Of a stretch of 64,000 nt of DNA, positions 45,107 to 55,900 are shown one piece after another (position 1 is the stretch's first letter; every line of letters begins with the position of its first letter). The notes below the pieces were generated by a model. That model was not told the DNA's origin. It saw nothing but the letters and a program-made list of their open reading frames with translations, and did no database searches. This stretch comes from Silene latifolia (taxonomy: Eukaryota > Streptophyta > Magnoliopsida > Caryophyllales > Caryophyllaceae), in assembly GCF_048544455.1 (NCBI RefSeq), contig NC_133534.1:221740292-221804291 (forward strand), in the 5' to 3' direction. Position numbers and translations under genes: made by a program.

Positions 45107-46060
45107 TTAGTACGTCGAAACAGCGACTGCATTTATCGAAGATCTTGAAATGAACCTGTTCAGGGCTGCTACCTTCCCGGCTAGTCTTTGAACATCCTTA
45201 GGCCTCTCAGGTGACTCCCGCTGCAAGACGGCTTTGATCTGCTCGATGTTGGCCTTTATCCCTCTTTGAGTTACGATATAGCCCAAGAATTTGCCAGAAG
45301 ATACTCCGAAGGTGCATTTAGATGGGTTTAGCTTCATCTTGTATTCCCGAGGGTCTTTGAATGTTTCGCGGATGCCGCATGTGATCTTTGGCCTTCTCTC
45401 GATTTCACCACCATGTCATCAATATACACCTCCATTATTCTTCCTATCTGTTCTTTGAACATTCGTTAACTTGACCTTTGATATGTGGAGCCTCGCATTC
45501 TTTAGGCCGAATGGCATGACGTTGTAGCAATATATTCCTCTTTCAGACATAAATGCCGTCTTCTCTTGATCTGTAGGATCCATCTTGATCTGATTGTATC
45601 CACTCCATGCGTCCAGGAATGTTAACATCTCATGTCCAGCTGTTGCGTCCACCATTGCATCAATATGAGGCAGCGGGAATGGATCTTTAGGGCATGCTTT
45701 GTTGAGATCGGTGAAGTCCACACATACTCTCCACTTCCCATTCTTCTTAGGCACCACCACTACGTTAGACAGCCTTTCTGGATATTTTACTTCTCTTATT
45801 TTCTTCGCTGCCAGCAGGCTATCTACTTCCTGGTTGATTACCTAATTTCTCTCCGCTGCAAACTTTCTTCTTCTCTGTTGGACGGGCTTACACTTTGGGT
45901 CCACACTAAGCTTATGTGTTATGATGGACGGATCTATTCCTGTTATTTCATCGTGTGACCATGCAAAACAATCCATGTTATCCTGTAAGAACTTGACTAG
46001 CTGCTGTCTCAAGCTTCCTGTACATCCTACTCCAATGAGCACGGTTCGTTCTGGGTGCAA
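45107..46060 (-). pseudogene. Tat2 reverse transcriptase
   Basis: Entry TGSLRQQLVKFLQDNMDCFA and DEITGIDPSIITHKLSVDP; a TAA at about 45841-45843; then VVPKKNGKWRVCVDFTDLNK, LTFLDAWSGYNQIKMDP and YCYNVMPFGLKNA. The catalytic loop VYIDDMVVKS at 45405-45435 is in a different frame, and the thumb LNPSKCTFGVSSGKFLGYIV follows at 45107-45337. At least three frame changes occur. All catalytic Asp residues can be traced. Confidence 0.87.
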
Positions 46061-46061
46061 C

Positions 46062-46622
46062 TTATCCAGGTTGATTTGATCCAGCTCTTCTGCTAAAGGT
46101 TCGATGTATTCGTCCTGGATAGGCTGCTTTTGTAATTGCTATGCGGGGGGTGGCAGTGCACTTGAGTGCCTTCTTATAGCAGCTTCTAGCTTCCTCCTGA
46201 TCTCCTCTTACTGTCTCTACTCCCCATGGTGTGGGGAACTTTATGCACTGGTGGTATGTTGAGGGGACTGCTTTCATCTGGTGCAACCATGGTCTTCCCA
46301 ATATGACGTTGTAAGTAGAGGGGCCATCTATAACCAGGTACCTGACTTGCTTGTTGACTCCCCCCATATAGGTTGGGATGACTATCTCCCCTAGCGAGCG
46401 GGCTGTTTCTCCACTGAAGCCTACTAGCGGAACAGTCTTCTTCTGCAAATCCTTCTCGCTGAATCCCATATTTTCTATAGTTTTCAGCATGATCAAGCCG
46501 ATCGAGCTTCCCGTATCTACCAAGACCTTTCTAATCGTGCAATTGGCCATTGATAAGGTGATAATCGGTGCGTCATGATGTTCTCGTTCATCGTATGTAT
46601 CTCCTTCATCAAAGCGACCCAT
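46062..46622 (-). pseudogene. Tat2 aspartic protease
   Basis: [17 protein letters not shown] and the canonical active site [17 protein letters not shown] (DTGS), then [20 protein letters not shown] and [19 protein letters not shown]. The motif set is complete, and the frame stays open for 186 codons, the best-kept stretch of Tat2. Confidence 0.88.
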
Positions 46623-46794
46623 TTGGCAGTCACCGTGAGAAATTTCGCACGAATTGGGTGGTCTATCTCCTTTGGTCTCCGTAGCACGTCTCTTAGTCGC
46701 CGAATACGTCGGCCCCGCTTACGCCCGAGCCCTTTGTTATCACGTTTATAATTTTGGTGCATGTGGTGGGTCTGCGGTTTGGCATGAGCCTACC

Positions 46795-48621
46795 TTATCT
46801 TCCGCTTGCCCCCACGTGGTAATAGGTGGCTCGGCCTTTCCCGTTCGTACATGTGCGCTTGATCTCTCTTCGTAATGTATAGCAATCCTCGGTGTTGTGC
46901 CCAATATCCCGGTGGGATTCGCACTTCTTCTTCTTTGTCCTTCCTCCATGCTTGCTCTCCCTCGGTGGGTTGGGCCACCCGACTCCATCTCCCATCTCCC
47001 CGAGTGCCTTCAAGATTCCTCCGATTCCGTAGTGAATCCGTATTCTCGCAGTGGGGAGTAGCTGATTTTCTTCGATTCTGTTGACTCCCCTTCCGTATGG
47101 TCTGTACCTCTCATCCTTCTTGCTGGTGGTTTGCTTTCTTCCTGATTTCTCCACGGTTGAGGTACTAGAGATACTAGGCGCGCTTAGCAGGCTGGCTCTG
47201 GCTAAGACATCTTCCTCTAACCTGATTGCGGCAGCTGCCTTCTCTTGCACTGCCTCGAAAATATGGCATGGATGCATGGTTAACTGCTTATATAGGTCGG
47301 AGTCGTGGTGGAGGCCTCTTCTGAAGGCTTCTACTGCTGTTGAGACATCACACTCTCGTACTGCTACCTTCTCATTATTGAACCTAGTATTGTATTCTCC
47401 AATGCTCTCTCCTGCCCCCTGGACGATTCTGTACAGGTCTCATGCGTGCTTCTGTGGTTTTGTGCTGCTTGCAAACTGTTGAGTAAATGCATTCACCAAT
47501 TCAGCAAATGTAGATATCGACCTGTTGGGCAGGCTCACAAACCATCGAAGTCTTGGAATCTGTTAGGGTGGACCCGAACCCTTTGCACATGCAAGCCTCC
47601 TTGACTTGCCCTATAGCTGTTACCGTCATCATTTTCTGCTTATACTGGCTGATATGATCAAAGGGATCTGCTATGTCGTCGAAGAGAGGCATATTTGGAT
47701 TTGTGAATCCCTTTGGCATGGCTGTGATGGATATGGTGTCCACGAACGGTGAGTCGGCGTAACTGTCTAGAGCTGCTTTCTCGAGTAGGGGTGGTAGCCC
47801 TGGGACCCTGCTCAGCATCTCCTTTAGTTCCAAATCGCCGATTAGTTATCTTGGCTAACTGGGTCCGCCTCGTCGCCTATCGCATATTTCCTCCTGATCC
47901 GAGCTCTTGAAGGTTCTGATAGGCTCCGACAGCCAAGGGGGTTGTAGTAACGATTGTTCCCTGCTGCCAGTTCATTTGTTGGTTTGACTCGGATCCTGCT
48001 ACAGGTGTATGATCGATTGCTGCGGGGCTGCTGACGGAGAGGCCACCTGTTTGTGTCCCTATGCAGTTGGCCGGCTTCCAGCTATCTGGTGTGAGGTATC
48101 CCAACCCTCGCGGGGTTATTCTTCCATCGACCGCATCGTAGCCAAATCTAATCTTGTTATTAGTTGGTGGTATTTGTCACGTCGCTCGATGCTCCCTGTG
48201 TCAGATCCACCAATGGAGATCTTCTTTCACCTGTCCCGCTTACTGGGGTGATAGACTGTTGTTTTAGGAGATCAATCTGTGCCCAGAGCTCTCTGTCTCT
48301 CCTTCTTGCTTCAGTATCTTCTCTCCTTTGGTCTTCTCTCATGTCTTCCATAACTTTTTGAAGATTCTCTACGCCAGTGAGTAAGATTTGTGTGGGACTA
48401 GGTGGCGGGGTGAGGCCTGAACTTACTGTTCCCTTATCTGTTCTGGCCTGGGCCACGACAGCATGAGTCTTGGGAGGTAGAGAGGCTTTCGTTGTCGGTA
48501 TGATTCTTGAGGTGTGTCCGGGAGTCTGCGTGGCCACTGTTGATGTTGGATTTTGGGTAGACGGTGGCGGTGGCGATGGTTGCCTGCTCCCTGACACGGC
48601 TTCAGATGCTTGCTTTTCCAT
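46795..48621 (-). pseudogene. Tat2 Gag
   Basis: It starts MEKQASEAVSGSRQPSPP with a Pro/Ser-rich head and a coiled-coil-like stretch (QKVMEDMREDQRREDTEARR). The capsid part has ITAMPKGFTNPNMPLFDDI, DPFDHISQYKQKMMTV and ACMCKGFGSTLT, then after frame changes near 47560 and 47440 a region with FEAVQEKAAAAIRLEED. The zinc knuckle is CESHRDIGHNTEDCYTLRR (CX2HX4H/C variant of Tat Gag) near 46870. Multiple shifts make it non-coding. The start is chosen as the first ATG after the PBS. Confidence 0.82.
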
Positions 48622-48657
48622 TGTATATCTAGAATATCAACGATTGACGACCACAAT

Positions 48658-48675
48658 GCCCCACGGTGGGCGCCA
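48658..48675 (-). promoter_or_regulatory. Primer-binding site of Tat2 (Lys-tRNA type)
   Basis: Minus strand TGGCGCCCACCGTGGGGC, three bases from the 5' LTR; one mismatch from the complement of plant tRNA-Lys as I recall it. Confidence 0.75.
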
Positions 48676-48678
48676 AAC

Positions 48679-49347
48679 TGTTTAGGTATTTTTACCCAAG
48701 TCGATTAATTAGGGTCAATGTAGTCTATATTCGTTGGTAGAGTGTATGTTTGTACGTATGTTAATAAGTAAAGATAAAGTGCGTTATGTAAGTTGACACG
48801 TAAGATTTGGTGACGCGGAAAACCCAATGTGGGAACAACCGCGGGAGGGACGGTACCCTGCCAAGTATTGCACTTTATGAATAGGAGGATGATTACAATT
48901 GTAGCACGAAGCTAATCCTGCTGGCCTCAGATGTCAGGCCTGCAAGACCCTAGACGAACGTATATTTGAGTATAATATGTCGAGATGTGATCTTGGATGT
49001 GGATGTGCGAATATGGTGTCTTGAATGAATGAATTCTTGACATGCTCCTTTGGCTATTTATAGGGTAAGAACCCTAGTTATGTCCTACCTCGAATATGGA
49101 AAGGGAATATAATTTCCATAAGGACTCTTTCCAAACCCGGACTCCCTTACCAATTCTCCCTGATCTCCCTAACTTCTCCCTGACACTTCTTTCCTTAATG
49201 CGGACGCCTCCTATGATGGGCTCCTAATCTTCTTTGAGCCCGTTTCCCCTTTCTCCAACCGCGGGCTTCCTTCCTCCTCACAACTTCTTTCATAGCCTTT
49301 ACTTTATTAAGTGGGCCTTCTTTATTGTGCTATTTTTAGCCCAAACA
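48679..49347 (-). repeat. Tat2 5' LTR
   Basis: 669 bp, same ends as the left copy; followed by GTATG at 49348-49352. Confidence 0.93.
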
Positions 49348-50499
49348 GTATGTAGGGGTCGAACCACAGAGAGACGGGAGTCGTTAATTAGTTGTTATGG
49401 ATTGAACTTTTATCTCGGGTAGGTCAACGGTTGATTGATTTGGATAAACTGATGTAATGATAAAACAATAATAAAGAAAGTGTCTAGGGAGGTCGGGTTA
49501 CACATGCTAATTATGTAAATGCTCATGTCAAGTTAAGAAGTTGATTTTACGATAAATGTTTAGGCTTAAAGACACCCACGTTACAATATTAGTGTCAACC
49601 ATAGACCGGGTCCTAGAGAAACTGTCGTCCATGACTAGGTCGTCCTACTACACATGCTTAGTCTAATTCAATTCCATGCCTCTCGACTTTAGAACGAATG
49701 AACAAACTTAATCGATGAATAAGGCCTTTAATCATAGATTAAACGTGACGATGCAAACATGTGATAGAAACAATTATACAATATTAACTTATCCTCGTTT
49801 TGACATTTACATATTACTTAATCATGCATGGCTTCCTTTATTCCCTAGACAAAAGTAACTACTCGAACATGGTGAAAATGTAAACTACACTAATGATAAT
49901 TAAAATGATAAACATAATGGAAATGTAAATAGAAATTACCTTGCAATATGGAAATGGAAATGGAAGAACAATGCTTGTAATAAAATAACTTGAAATGAAA
50001 CTTTGGAATATAACTTTAATGGAAGTTGTATTGAAATGTTTATAACATAAAGTAAATCTAAACTAAGCTAAACTAATAACTAAACTAATATAACTACTAA
50101 ACTTAGAGAGAAATATGAGAAATTGTGTATGTGAATGGTATAAGAAGGTGTCCCATATATCCCGGATCAACACCTTTTTTATAGGGTGTCAAAGGGAAAC
50201 GTAAACATTCAATGAGGGGGTAACCCCGATCGAGGACATCCAACCCCAATCGGGATCGTGTGTTTCTCGCTTGTTTGTCTTCAATTGTGATTAATTATTA
50301 AATGGTATCCAATGCTTATGATTTAAAGCTTGTTTAATCACCCGATTAATCACACTTTGGCATCCCAAGCTCCTCAAAGCATCCAATATTTAGCATCTTA
50401 TGTTTGCATTATGTGGACTTTACATTTCGGCTTGACTTCCATTTGACTTTGTTGTGCATTTCTTCATTTAATCCATCACTTTTGCTTATGCACACTACA

Positions 50500-50730
50500 A
50501 CAAATAAGGTCAAAGGCGACCATATAAGGCGACTGAGAACAGTCGCCATTAAGAATATAGCGACTAAGGCTCGTCGCCCGCACTTCTTAGCTAGGTTTAG
50601 TCGCTTTTGGCGACGGGGCTTCGTCGCTATATTTGGCGACGGAATTTTTTAAAGCGAGCGACAGAAACTCGTCGCCAAATTTGGCGACTGTCTAGTCGCC
50701 AATTTAGCGACTGTCATTAGTCGCCAAATA
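50500..50730. repeat. Subterminal GGCGACT repeats of CACTA-2, outer part
   Basis: About twelve copies of GGCGAC or GTCGCC words, many paired as short inverted repeats (TTGGCGACTGTCTAGTCGCCAA). Continued at 62398-62560 (TTGGCGACGG..TTGGTCGCCAA). Confidence 0.85.
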
Positions 50731-50735
50731 ACACG
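50731..50735. repeat. Target-site duplication ACACG, left (Sirevirus)
   Basis: Identical to 62372-62376. Confidence 0.92.
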
Positions 50736-52310
50736 TGTTGGACCATATAGCTTATATGTTTATGTTTTGATGATGTCAAGGTGTTTTACATTTTATATAC
50801 TTGTTGCGTGTAAACGTTTGTTAAGTGTTTTAGCATTCACCTATTACGAGCAACAAAGAGGATTGTGCCAATTACATGAGAAGTTCAAGCCTTTGTTCAA
50901 GATCAAACAATTCAAAGATTCATTCAAGTATTATGTGAAGACGAAGCTTGGATGATGATGTAGCCTATACTCGAAGATCTCCTTGAAGATTAGAATAGTA
51001 TAGGGGATTATCTCGTAATGGTAATCAAAGAATGAGTTTCTTAATTAGTAAAGTTATAGCTTTGCAGCTATAACATTACTAGTAAAAGAGCTCAATGTTA
51101 TAGCTCTTCTACTATAACATTGAAATGCTGAGTTTTCATACACGACTTATAAATGTTTCGAAAATTGTTTTCTAATTGTTTAAAGTTTGTTTAAAATGTT
51201 TTAATGAAAGTATTTATTTTATAAAGCCCGGTTTAGTGAGGAGTCCGGTTTTATGGTTAGCGTTAATTGGTGGTTATGATGGATCAACTTATGAGTTGGA
51301 CTTTACTACTAATTAGGGTTTTCATATAGCCTCTCCTAAAACCTAAATTCTAATTATATATTAAGATAAGGGTTTGCATGATTCACGAGCTTATGAGCCG
51401 TGTTATGCGTGTTGCCTAAGAGATATTAGGTAAAGATTTTATTCTATAATAAGATCTTTACATATCTTATATCTTACTTAATATATTTGTTTATGGTAAA
51501 AGATATTCTTGTTTTAGGAAATCTTATCATAATCTTAGAATTTATAGTAAAGATAATATTTGGAAAGATCATATTCTATCTTTTAGAATATTCTTTATTA
51601 TCTTTTATGGCTTTTAGGAAAGAGATAATAAGAAGATATAGTTTGTAATTATATCCTATTATTTCGGCTATTAGGGTTCATGTAGAAACCGTGTAGCCTA
51701 CCTCTTCCTTGCCTATAAATACTTTGCTATTTACAACATCTAAAATAGAGACCTTAAGCATAAAAAATTGTTTTCATATTTTAAGAGCAAACCGTGTATT
51801 TTAAACGAAAACCGATTTGCAATTTTGAAAGGTCGTGTGTTACAAAACTCGCATACTTGTTCTTCATTTATCGTTATAAGATAATAGTGCTTAGTTGATT
51901 TCTTAACTTATTCATTAACGTGAACCTTTGTTAGAATCATTAGTGCTTTCTTATTAGCGTAAGTTAGTCACTCGAGTATTTAACGGTACTCATTGAGTTA
52001 CAGCTAGAGTTAGTTGTACGAGTTGGGTTAGTAAATTTGTAATCCGTAGAAATGTACTAAATTTATTAATCGAGAATAGTGGACGTAGGTTTCGACTTGT
52101 GAAACTGAACCACTTCAAAAATCCGTGTGTCTCTTCTTGTTTCGTTCTTTCGTTTATTTCGCTCATCATCGTTAGTTGATTTGTTAAAGTTTAATCAATA
52201 AACTTTAAATAATCAATTACACACGCACAATCGAAAAAGCTTTAAAAAGTTTTAAATCCTCAATTCACCCCCCCCCCCCTCTTGAGTATTTTGGATCAAT
52301 AGACTCTTCA
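50736..52310 (+). repeat. Sirevirus 5' LTR
   Basis: TGTTGGACCATATAGC..CTCTTCA, 1575 bp. Contains a GTTATAGC..GCTATAAC palindrome pair at 51054-51122, a TATAAATAC box near 51714, and a C-run near the 3' end that differs in length from the other copy. Confidence 0.94.
51054..51122. repeat. GTTATAG..CTATAAC palindromes in the Sirevirus LTR
   Basis: AAAGTTATAGCTTTGCAGCT and then ATAACATTAC form the first unit; AATGTTATAGCTCTTCTACT and then ATAACATTG form the second. Arms of 7-8 bp. The same words recur in gag and pol of this element and in the 3' LTR (61120-61190). Confidence 0.85.
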
Positions 52311-52312
52311 AT

Positions 52313-52324
52313 TGGTATCAGAGA
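52313..52324 (+). promoter_or_regulatory. Primer-binding site of the Sirevirus
   Basis: TGGTATCAGAG, two bases after the LTR, complements initiator Met-tRNA. Confidence 0.9.
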
Positions 52325-52418
52325 CTCGTGCTCTTGATTGCCTAACCGCAAAGAGGCTGATCTATCTTGTTTTTCATTTATCTTATCGTTTTATATTCCG
52401 CTGCCTATCACGTGATAA

Positions 52419-54808
52419 ATGGATTTCAAATATCTCAAGTGTCCCGTCTTTGATGGGAAGAATTACGGATTGTGGAAAAACATGATGACTCACTATGTGA
52501 AAGGACACGATTGGGAGTGCTGGAGGATTATTCAAAACGGACCGCACAAAATTATTGTGGCATCCGAGGAAGGCACTACCTATGAAAAGAAAGAAGAGGA
52601 CTATGTCGAGGCCGACTACAAGAAGGCCGAAAAGAACTCCAAACAATAAGTCTTCTGCAAAACAGAATGACTTCCACCGAGTTTGATCGGTTCTCTTCAT
52701 GTTCCACGGCCAAGGAGATATGGGATGGGCTCGAATTAGCTTATGAAGGTACTTCCATTGTTATGAAGCACCGAATTGATTTGTTTATGCAAAAATATGA
52801 GCTATTCATCATGGAGCCTAATGAGTCTCTAGATAGTATGTCCGCAAGGTTTTCAAGTATAATAAATGAATTAAAAAACCTAGGTAGGAAATTATGTACC
52901 GAGGACATTGCTAGAAAGGTTCTTAGGAGCCTTACTAAGAAGTGGCGTGCTAAGGTCACCGCAATGGAGGAATCACGAGATCTTGAAACCCTATCCTATC
53001 AAGAACTCATTGGTGCTCTCATGGCCCATGAAATTACTCTTAACAAAGACGACGCTGAACCAAGTCGCAATAAGAGTATGGCTTTAAAGAGCGAAGAAGT
53101 GGACTCTGACCTAGAGGATGAAACTGTCTTGTTTGCACGACGTTTTAAAAATAAGATTTTTCGAAATAAACAAGCAAAATCATCCTATAACAAGAATAAC
53201 AACAAGTCATTCAACAAAAAGGGCAATGACTCAAAGTCGTCTTTCGCAAATAGAGGTTGCTTCAAGTGTGGAGAATCTGGTCACATGATCAAGGAGTGTC
53301 CAACATGGGAGAAGATAAAGGACAAGACAAAACGTGAGAAGACAAAGAGAGAATTCAAGCAAGTTATGATGGCTTCGTGTTGGGGAGACCTTGACTCAGA
53401 AGATGACGAGGAATCTTAAGACGACGAAGTAGCAAACCTTTGTCTCAGCAGTGTTAGTCTTGACCTAATCTCCGACAGTGACGATGAAAGCACAAACCCT
53501 CACTCAAACTATTGCTTTCTTGGAGAATCAGACGAGGATGACGATGAAGAGGTAAGTTATCTTGAGCTTAAAAAACGTGTTAGGAAATTGTCTAAAAGTG
53601 CTTTAATTGAATTCTTTGAGCAATCTCTTGATAAGTGTCACGAACAAGATTTGGAATTAAAAGATCTAAAGGAACAGATTCTCGAAATTGCGGAAGAGAA
53701 TCATACTCTCAAGACTAAAGCTAAGAAGTTGAAATCTAAAGTTATAGCTGAGAAAGCTACAACATTAGATTCTACTATGGCTGAAAAGAAGGAATTAGAG
53801 TCCAAAGTTATAGCTAATGAAGCTATAACCTCCGACCTAAAGCTTAACATCAAGCACCTTCAAGCCAAAGTTATAGCTAATGAAGCTATAACTTTAGAAC
53901 TTAGAAAAGTCAGAGAACTTTTGGAAACTAAGGTTACATCTAATGAAGCAGTAATCTTACACCAAAAGAAAGAGATAGATTCTCTTTTAAAGCAATTGAA
54001 GGAATCGAAGACTGATATGATCAATGTTAAGAAACAACACACTGATGTTGTATTTATTCTTAACAAACGATTCCAAGACTTTCGTGATAACTTTAAAAAG
54101 GACAATGATGTAGACCACACGAAATGTCAAGAGGAAATTAAAACCCTAAAAGACCTACTTCTACACGCTAGAAAGGTTCATGACAAGTGGGAAGGTAGCA
54201 CGAAAGTCCTAAACTTCCTAACCGAACAATCTGACAACAATATGAAGATGGGGTTAGGACATGAGTGCTACAGCCGTAGAGATCACTCTAAATGCAAATC
54301 TACACCTTCGGATTTTGATTTTAGAAAAAGGAAGTATGCTGATCTTCCTGAATACTTGATTTGCAATTACTGTGGTCATACGGGTCATATCCAAATCAAT
54401 TGTGTCAAAAAGGCTCATGATTTACGAAAAAATGCCGAACATGCTAAAACTGCTGACACAGTTGTCGAGGATAAGGAAACCCCCACTAACGAACCTAACG
54501 AAGTAAGGAACAACAAATTTCGTTGGTTCTATGACATGGCCTTTGACTACACTAAGAAACCTAGCACTTCACAAGGCCCTTGTCGATCTCAACCGAGTAA
54601 ACCTATTCACAAGGGAAATAATCAAGAGAGACCTAGAGAAATTCCTAGACCTAGAGAAAACCCTAACCCTAGAACACCTCCCAAGCCAAACAAACCTAAG
54701 GTTAGAAAAACGGTCATTAGACGTGTTTGGGTTCGAAAGGATTTAGTATTTAGAGTAACTAATCATAAGGGACCCAACTTAGCTTGGGTACCTAAAAACT
54801 GTATCTAA
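52419..54808 (+). pseudogene. Sirevirus Gag with two zinc knuckles
   Basis: Starts MDFKYLKCPVFDGKNYGLW, the copia Gag entry, with WECWRIIQNGP. A frame change lies near 52640; from 52650 the copia UBN2-type capsid continues (TAKEIWDGLELAYEGTSIV, LGRKLCTEDIARKVLRSL). The first knuckle CFKCGESGHMIKEC is followed by an in-frame TAA at 53417-53419. The same frame then runs through a coiled-coil region with repeated KVIANEAIT units and a second knuckle CNYCGHTGHIQINC. Both knuckles have the full CX2CX4HX4C set. It ends TAA 54806-54808 directly before pol in the same frame, so Gag and Pol form one polyprotein frame separated by a stop. An extended Gag with a second knuckle is characteristic of Sireviruses. 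Confidence 0.88.
53742..53965 (+). repeat. KVIANEAIT protein repeats made of GTTATAG..CTATAAC palindromes
   Basis: Four units start at 53742, 53801, 53868 and 53930: AAAGTTATAGCTAATGAAGC then TATAACTTT-like. Three keep the palindrome; the fourth has decayed (AAGGTTACATCTAATGAAGC). Translated they give KVIAEKATT, KVIANEAIT, KVIANEAIT and KVTSNEAVI inside a coiled coil. Confidence 0.88.
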
Positions 54809-54826
54809 TCCTTTATACAGGAAGTA

Positions 54827-55900
54827 GTGAAAGAAAACAACCAATGGTATCTTGACAGTGGATGCTCAAGACACATGACCGGAGATAAGAATCTGTTTCT
54901 TTCACTCAAGCCCTTCAACGGAGGAAAAGTGACGTTCGGGGACAACAAAAAGGGAAAAGTAATCGGCGTTGGCAAAATCGGAATTTCTAAGTCTCATGCA
55001 ATCAGTGACGTTTACCTCGTGGATGGTCTAAAACACAGCTTGCTAAGCATATCTCAATTATGTGACAAAGGTAACAAAGTAGTTTTTCATACTGATAGTT
55101 GTCGCATTATTATAGAAGGAACTAGAAATGTTATTCTTGAAGGCCACAGAAAAAGGAACGTTTATATGGTGGATTTAAATGTTGTGCCTACTAATTCTTT
55201 TTCGTGTATGAAAGTTACTTTAGATGATCCTTGTTTATGGCATAAACGTTTTGGTCACATTAGCTCTCTAACCTTGAACAAGCTTAAGAAGTGGGACTTG
55301 GTTGAGGGGTTACCTAAGATCAAGTTCGACCAATAAAAGATGTGTGACACGTGTGCAAGGTGTAAACAAGTAAGATCATCGTTCAAACCTAAAAGAGTAG
55401 TGAGCACAAATCAAGCCTTGGAACTGGTACACATGGATTTATGTGGACCTATGAAGGTAAGGAGTAGAGGAGGATCCAGGTACGTCTTTGTTCTTGTAGA
55501 TGACTACTCAAGGTATGTATGGCCTATCTTTCTTCATTCAAAAGACGAAACTTTTGATGAATTTGATTGTCTTATGAAACGTGTTCAAAATAAATATAAG
55601 ACTAATCTTGTATCTATTCGTACGGACCATGGCACCGAATTTGACAACCAAACTTTTATAGAATATTGTAGAGTTAATGGTGTAGGACATAACTTTTCTG
55701 CACCAAGAACTCCTCAACAAAACGGTGTTGTTGAACGTATGAATAGAACTTTAGAAGATATGGCCCGTACAATGCTTTTGTGTAGTGGTTTACCTCGTAA
55801 CTTTTGGGCTGAAGCCATAAGTACTTCTTGCTTTATCCATAATCGTGCTATGATCCGACCTATCCTCAAGAAAACCCCTTACGAACTTCTTAGAGGTTGA
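54827..55900 (+). pseudogene. Sirevirus protease and integrase
   Basis: Protease motif WYLDSGCSRHMTGDKNLF at the start, gag-pre-integrase LWHKRFGHISSLTLNKL, then an in-frame TAA at 55334-55336 in a position where the family has a sense codon. The frame continues with CDTCARCKQVRSSFKP (zinc-binding cysteines), DLCGPMKVRSRGGSRYV (first Asp), RTDHGTEFDNQTF (second Asp) and NGVVERMNRTLEDMART (catalytic Glu). A TGA at 55898-55900 ends the domain, again at a normally sense codon. Protease cleaves Gag-Pol; integrase joins cDNA to target DNA. Confidence 0.9.

Larger units (their letters stand above)
38618..49347 (-). mobile_element. Complete Tat-lineage Ty3/gypsy element (Tat2, Retand/Grande-like)
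   Basis: 10.73 kb with two 669-bp LTRs, TSD GTATG, a Lys-tRNA-type PBS, gag, protease, RT, two RNase H domains, integrase, a tandem repeat zone, an antisense PF04195-like gene and a PPT, in this order on the minus strand. A hand count gives about 13 differences between LTRs (about 2 percent), so the insertion is fairly young. Frameshifts in nearly every domain mean it does not encode working proteins. Confidence 0.92.
38550..50492. repeat. Second LTR of the TGATAGGC family, interrupted twice
   Basis: The left arm 38550-38617 and right arm 49353-50492 match 35053-36250 of the solo LTR, including AGGGGTCGAACC. Between the arms sits Tat2, with the GTATG duplication. The right arm breaks off at TTATGCA where CACTA-2 begins, at the point equivalent to 36254 in the solo LTR. 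Whether this is another solo LTR or part of a full element cannot be seen. Confidence 0.85.
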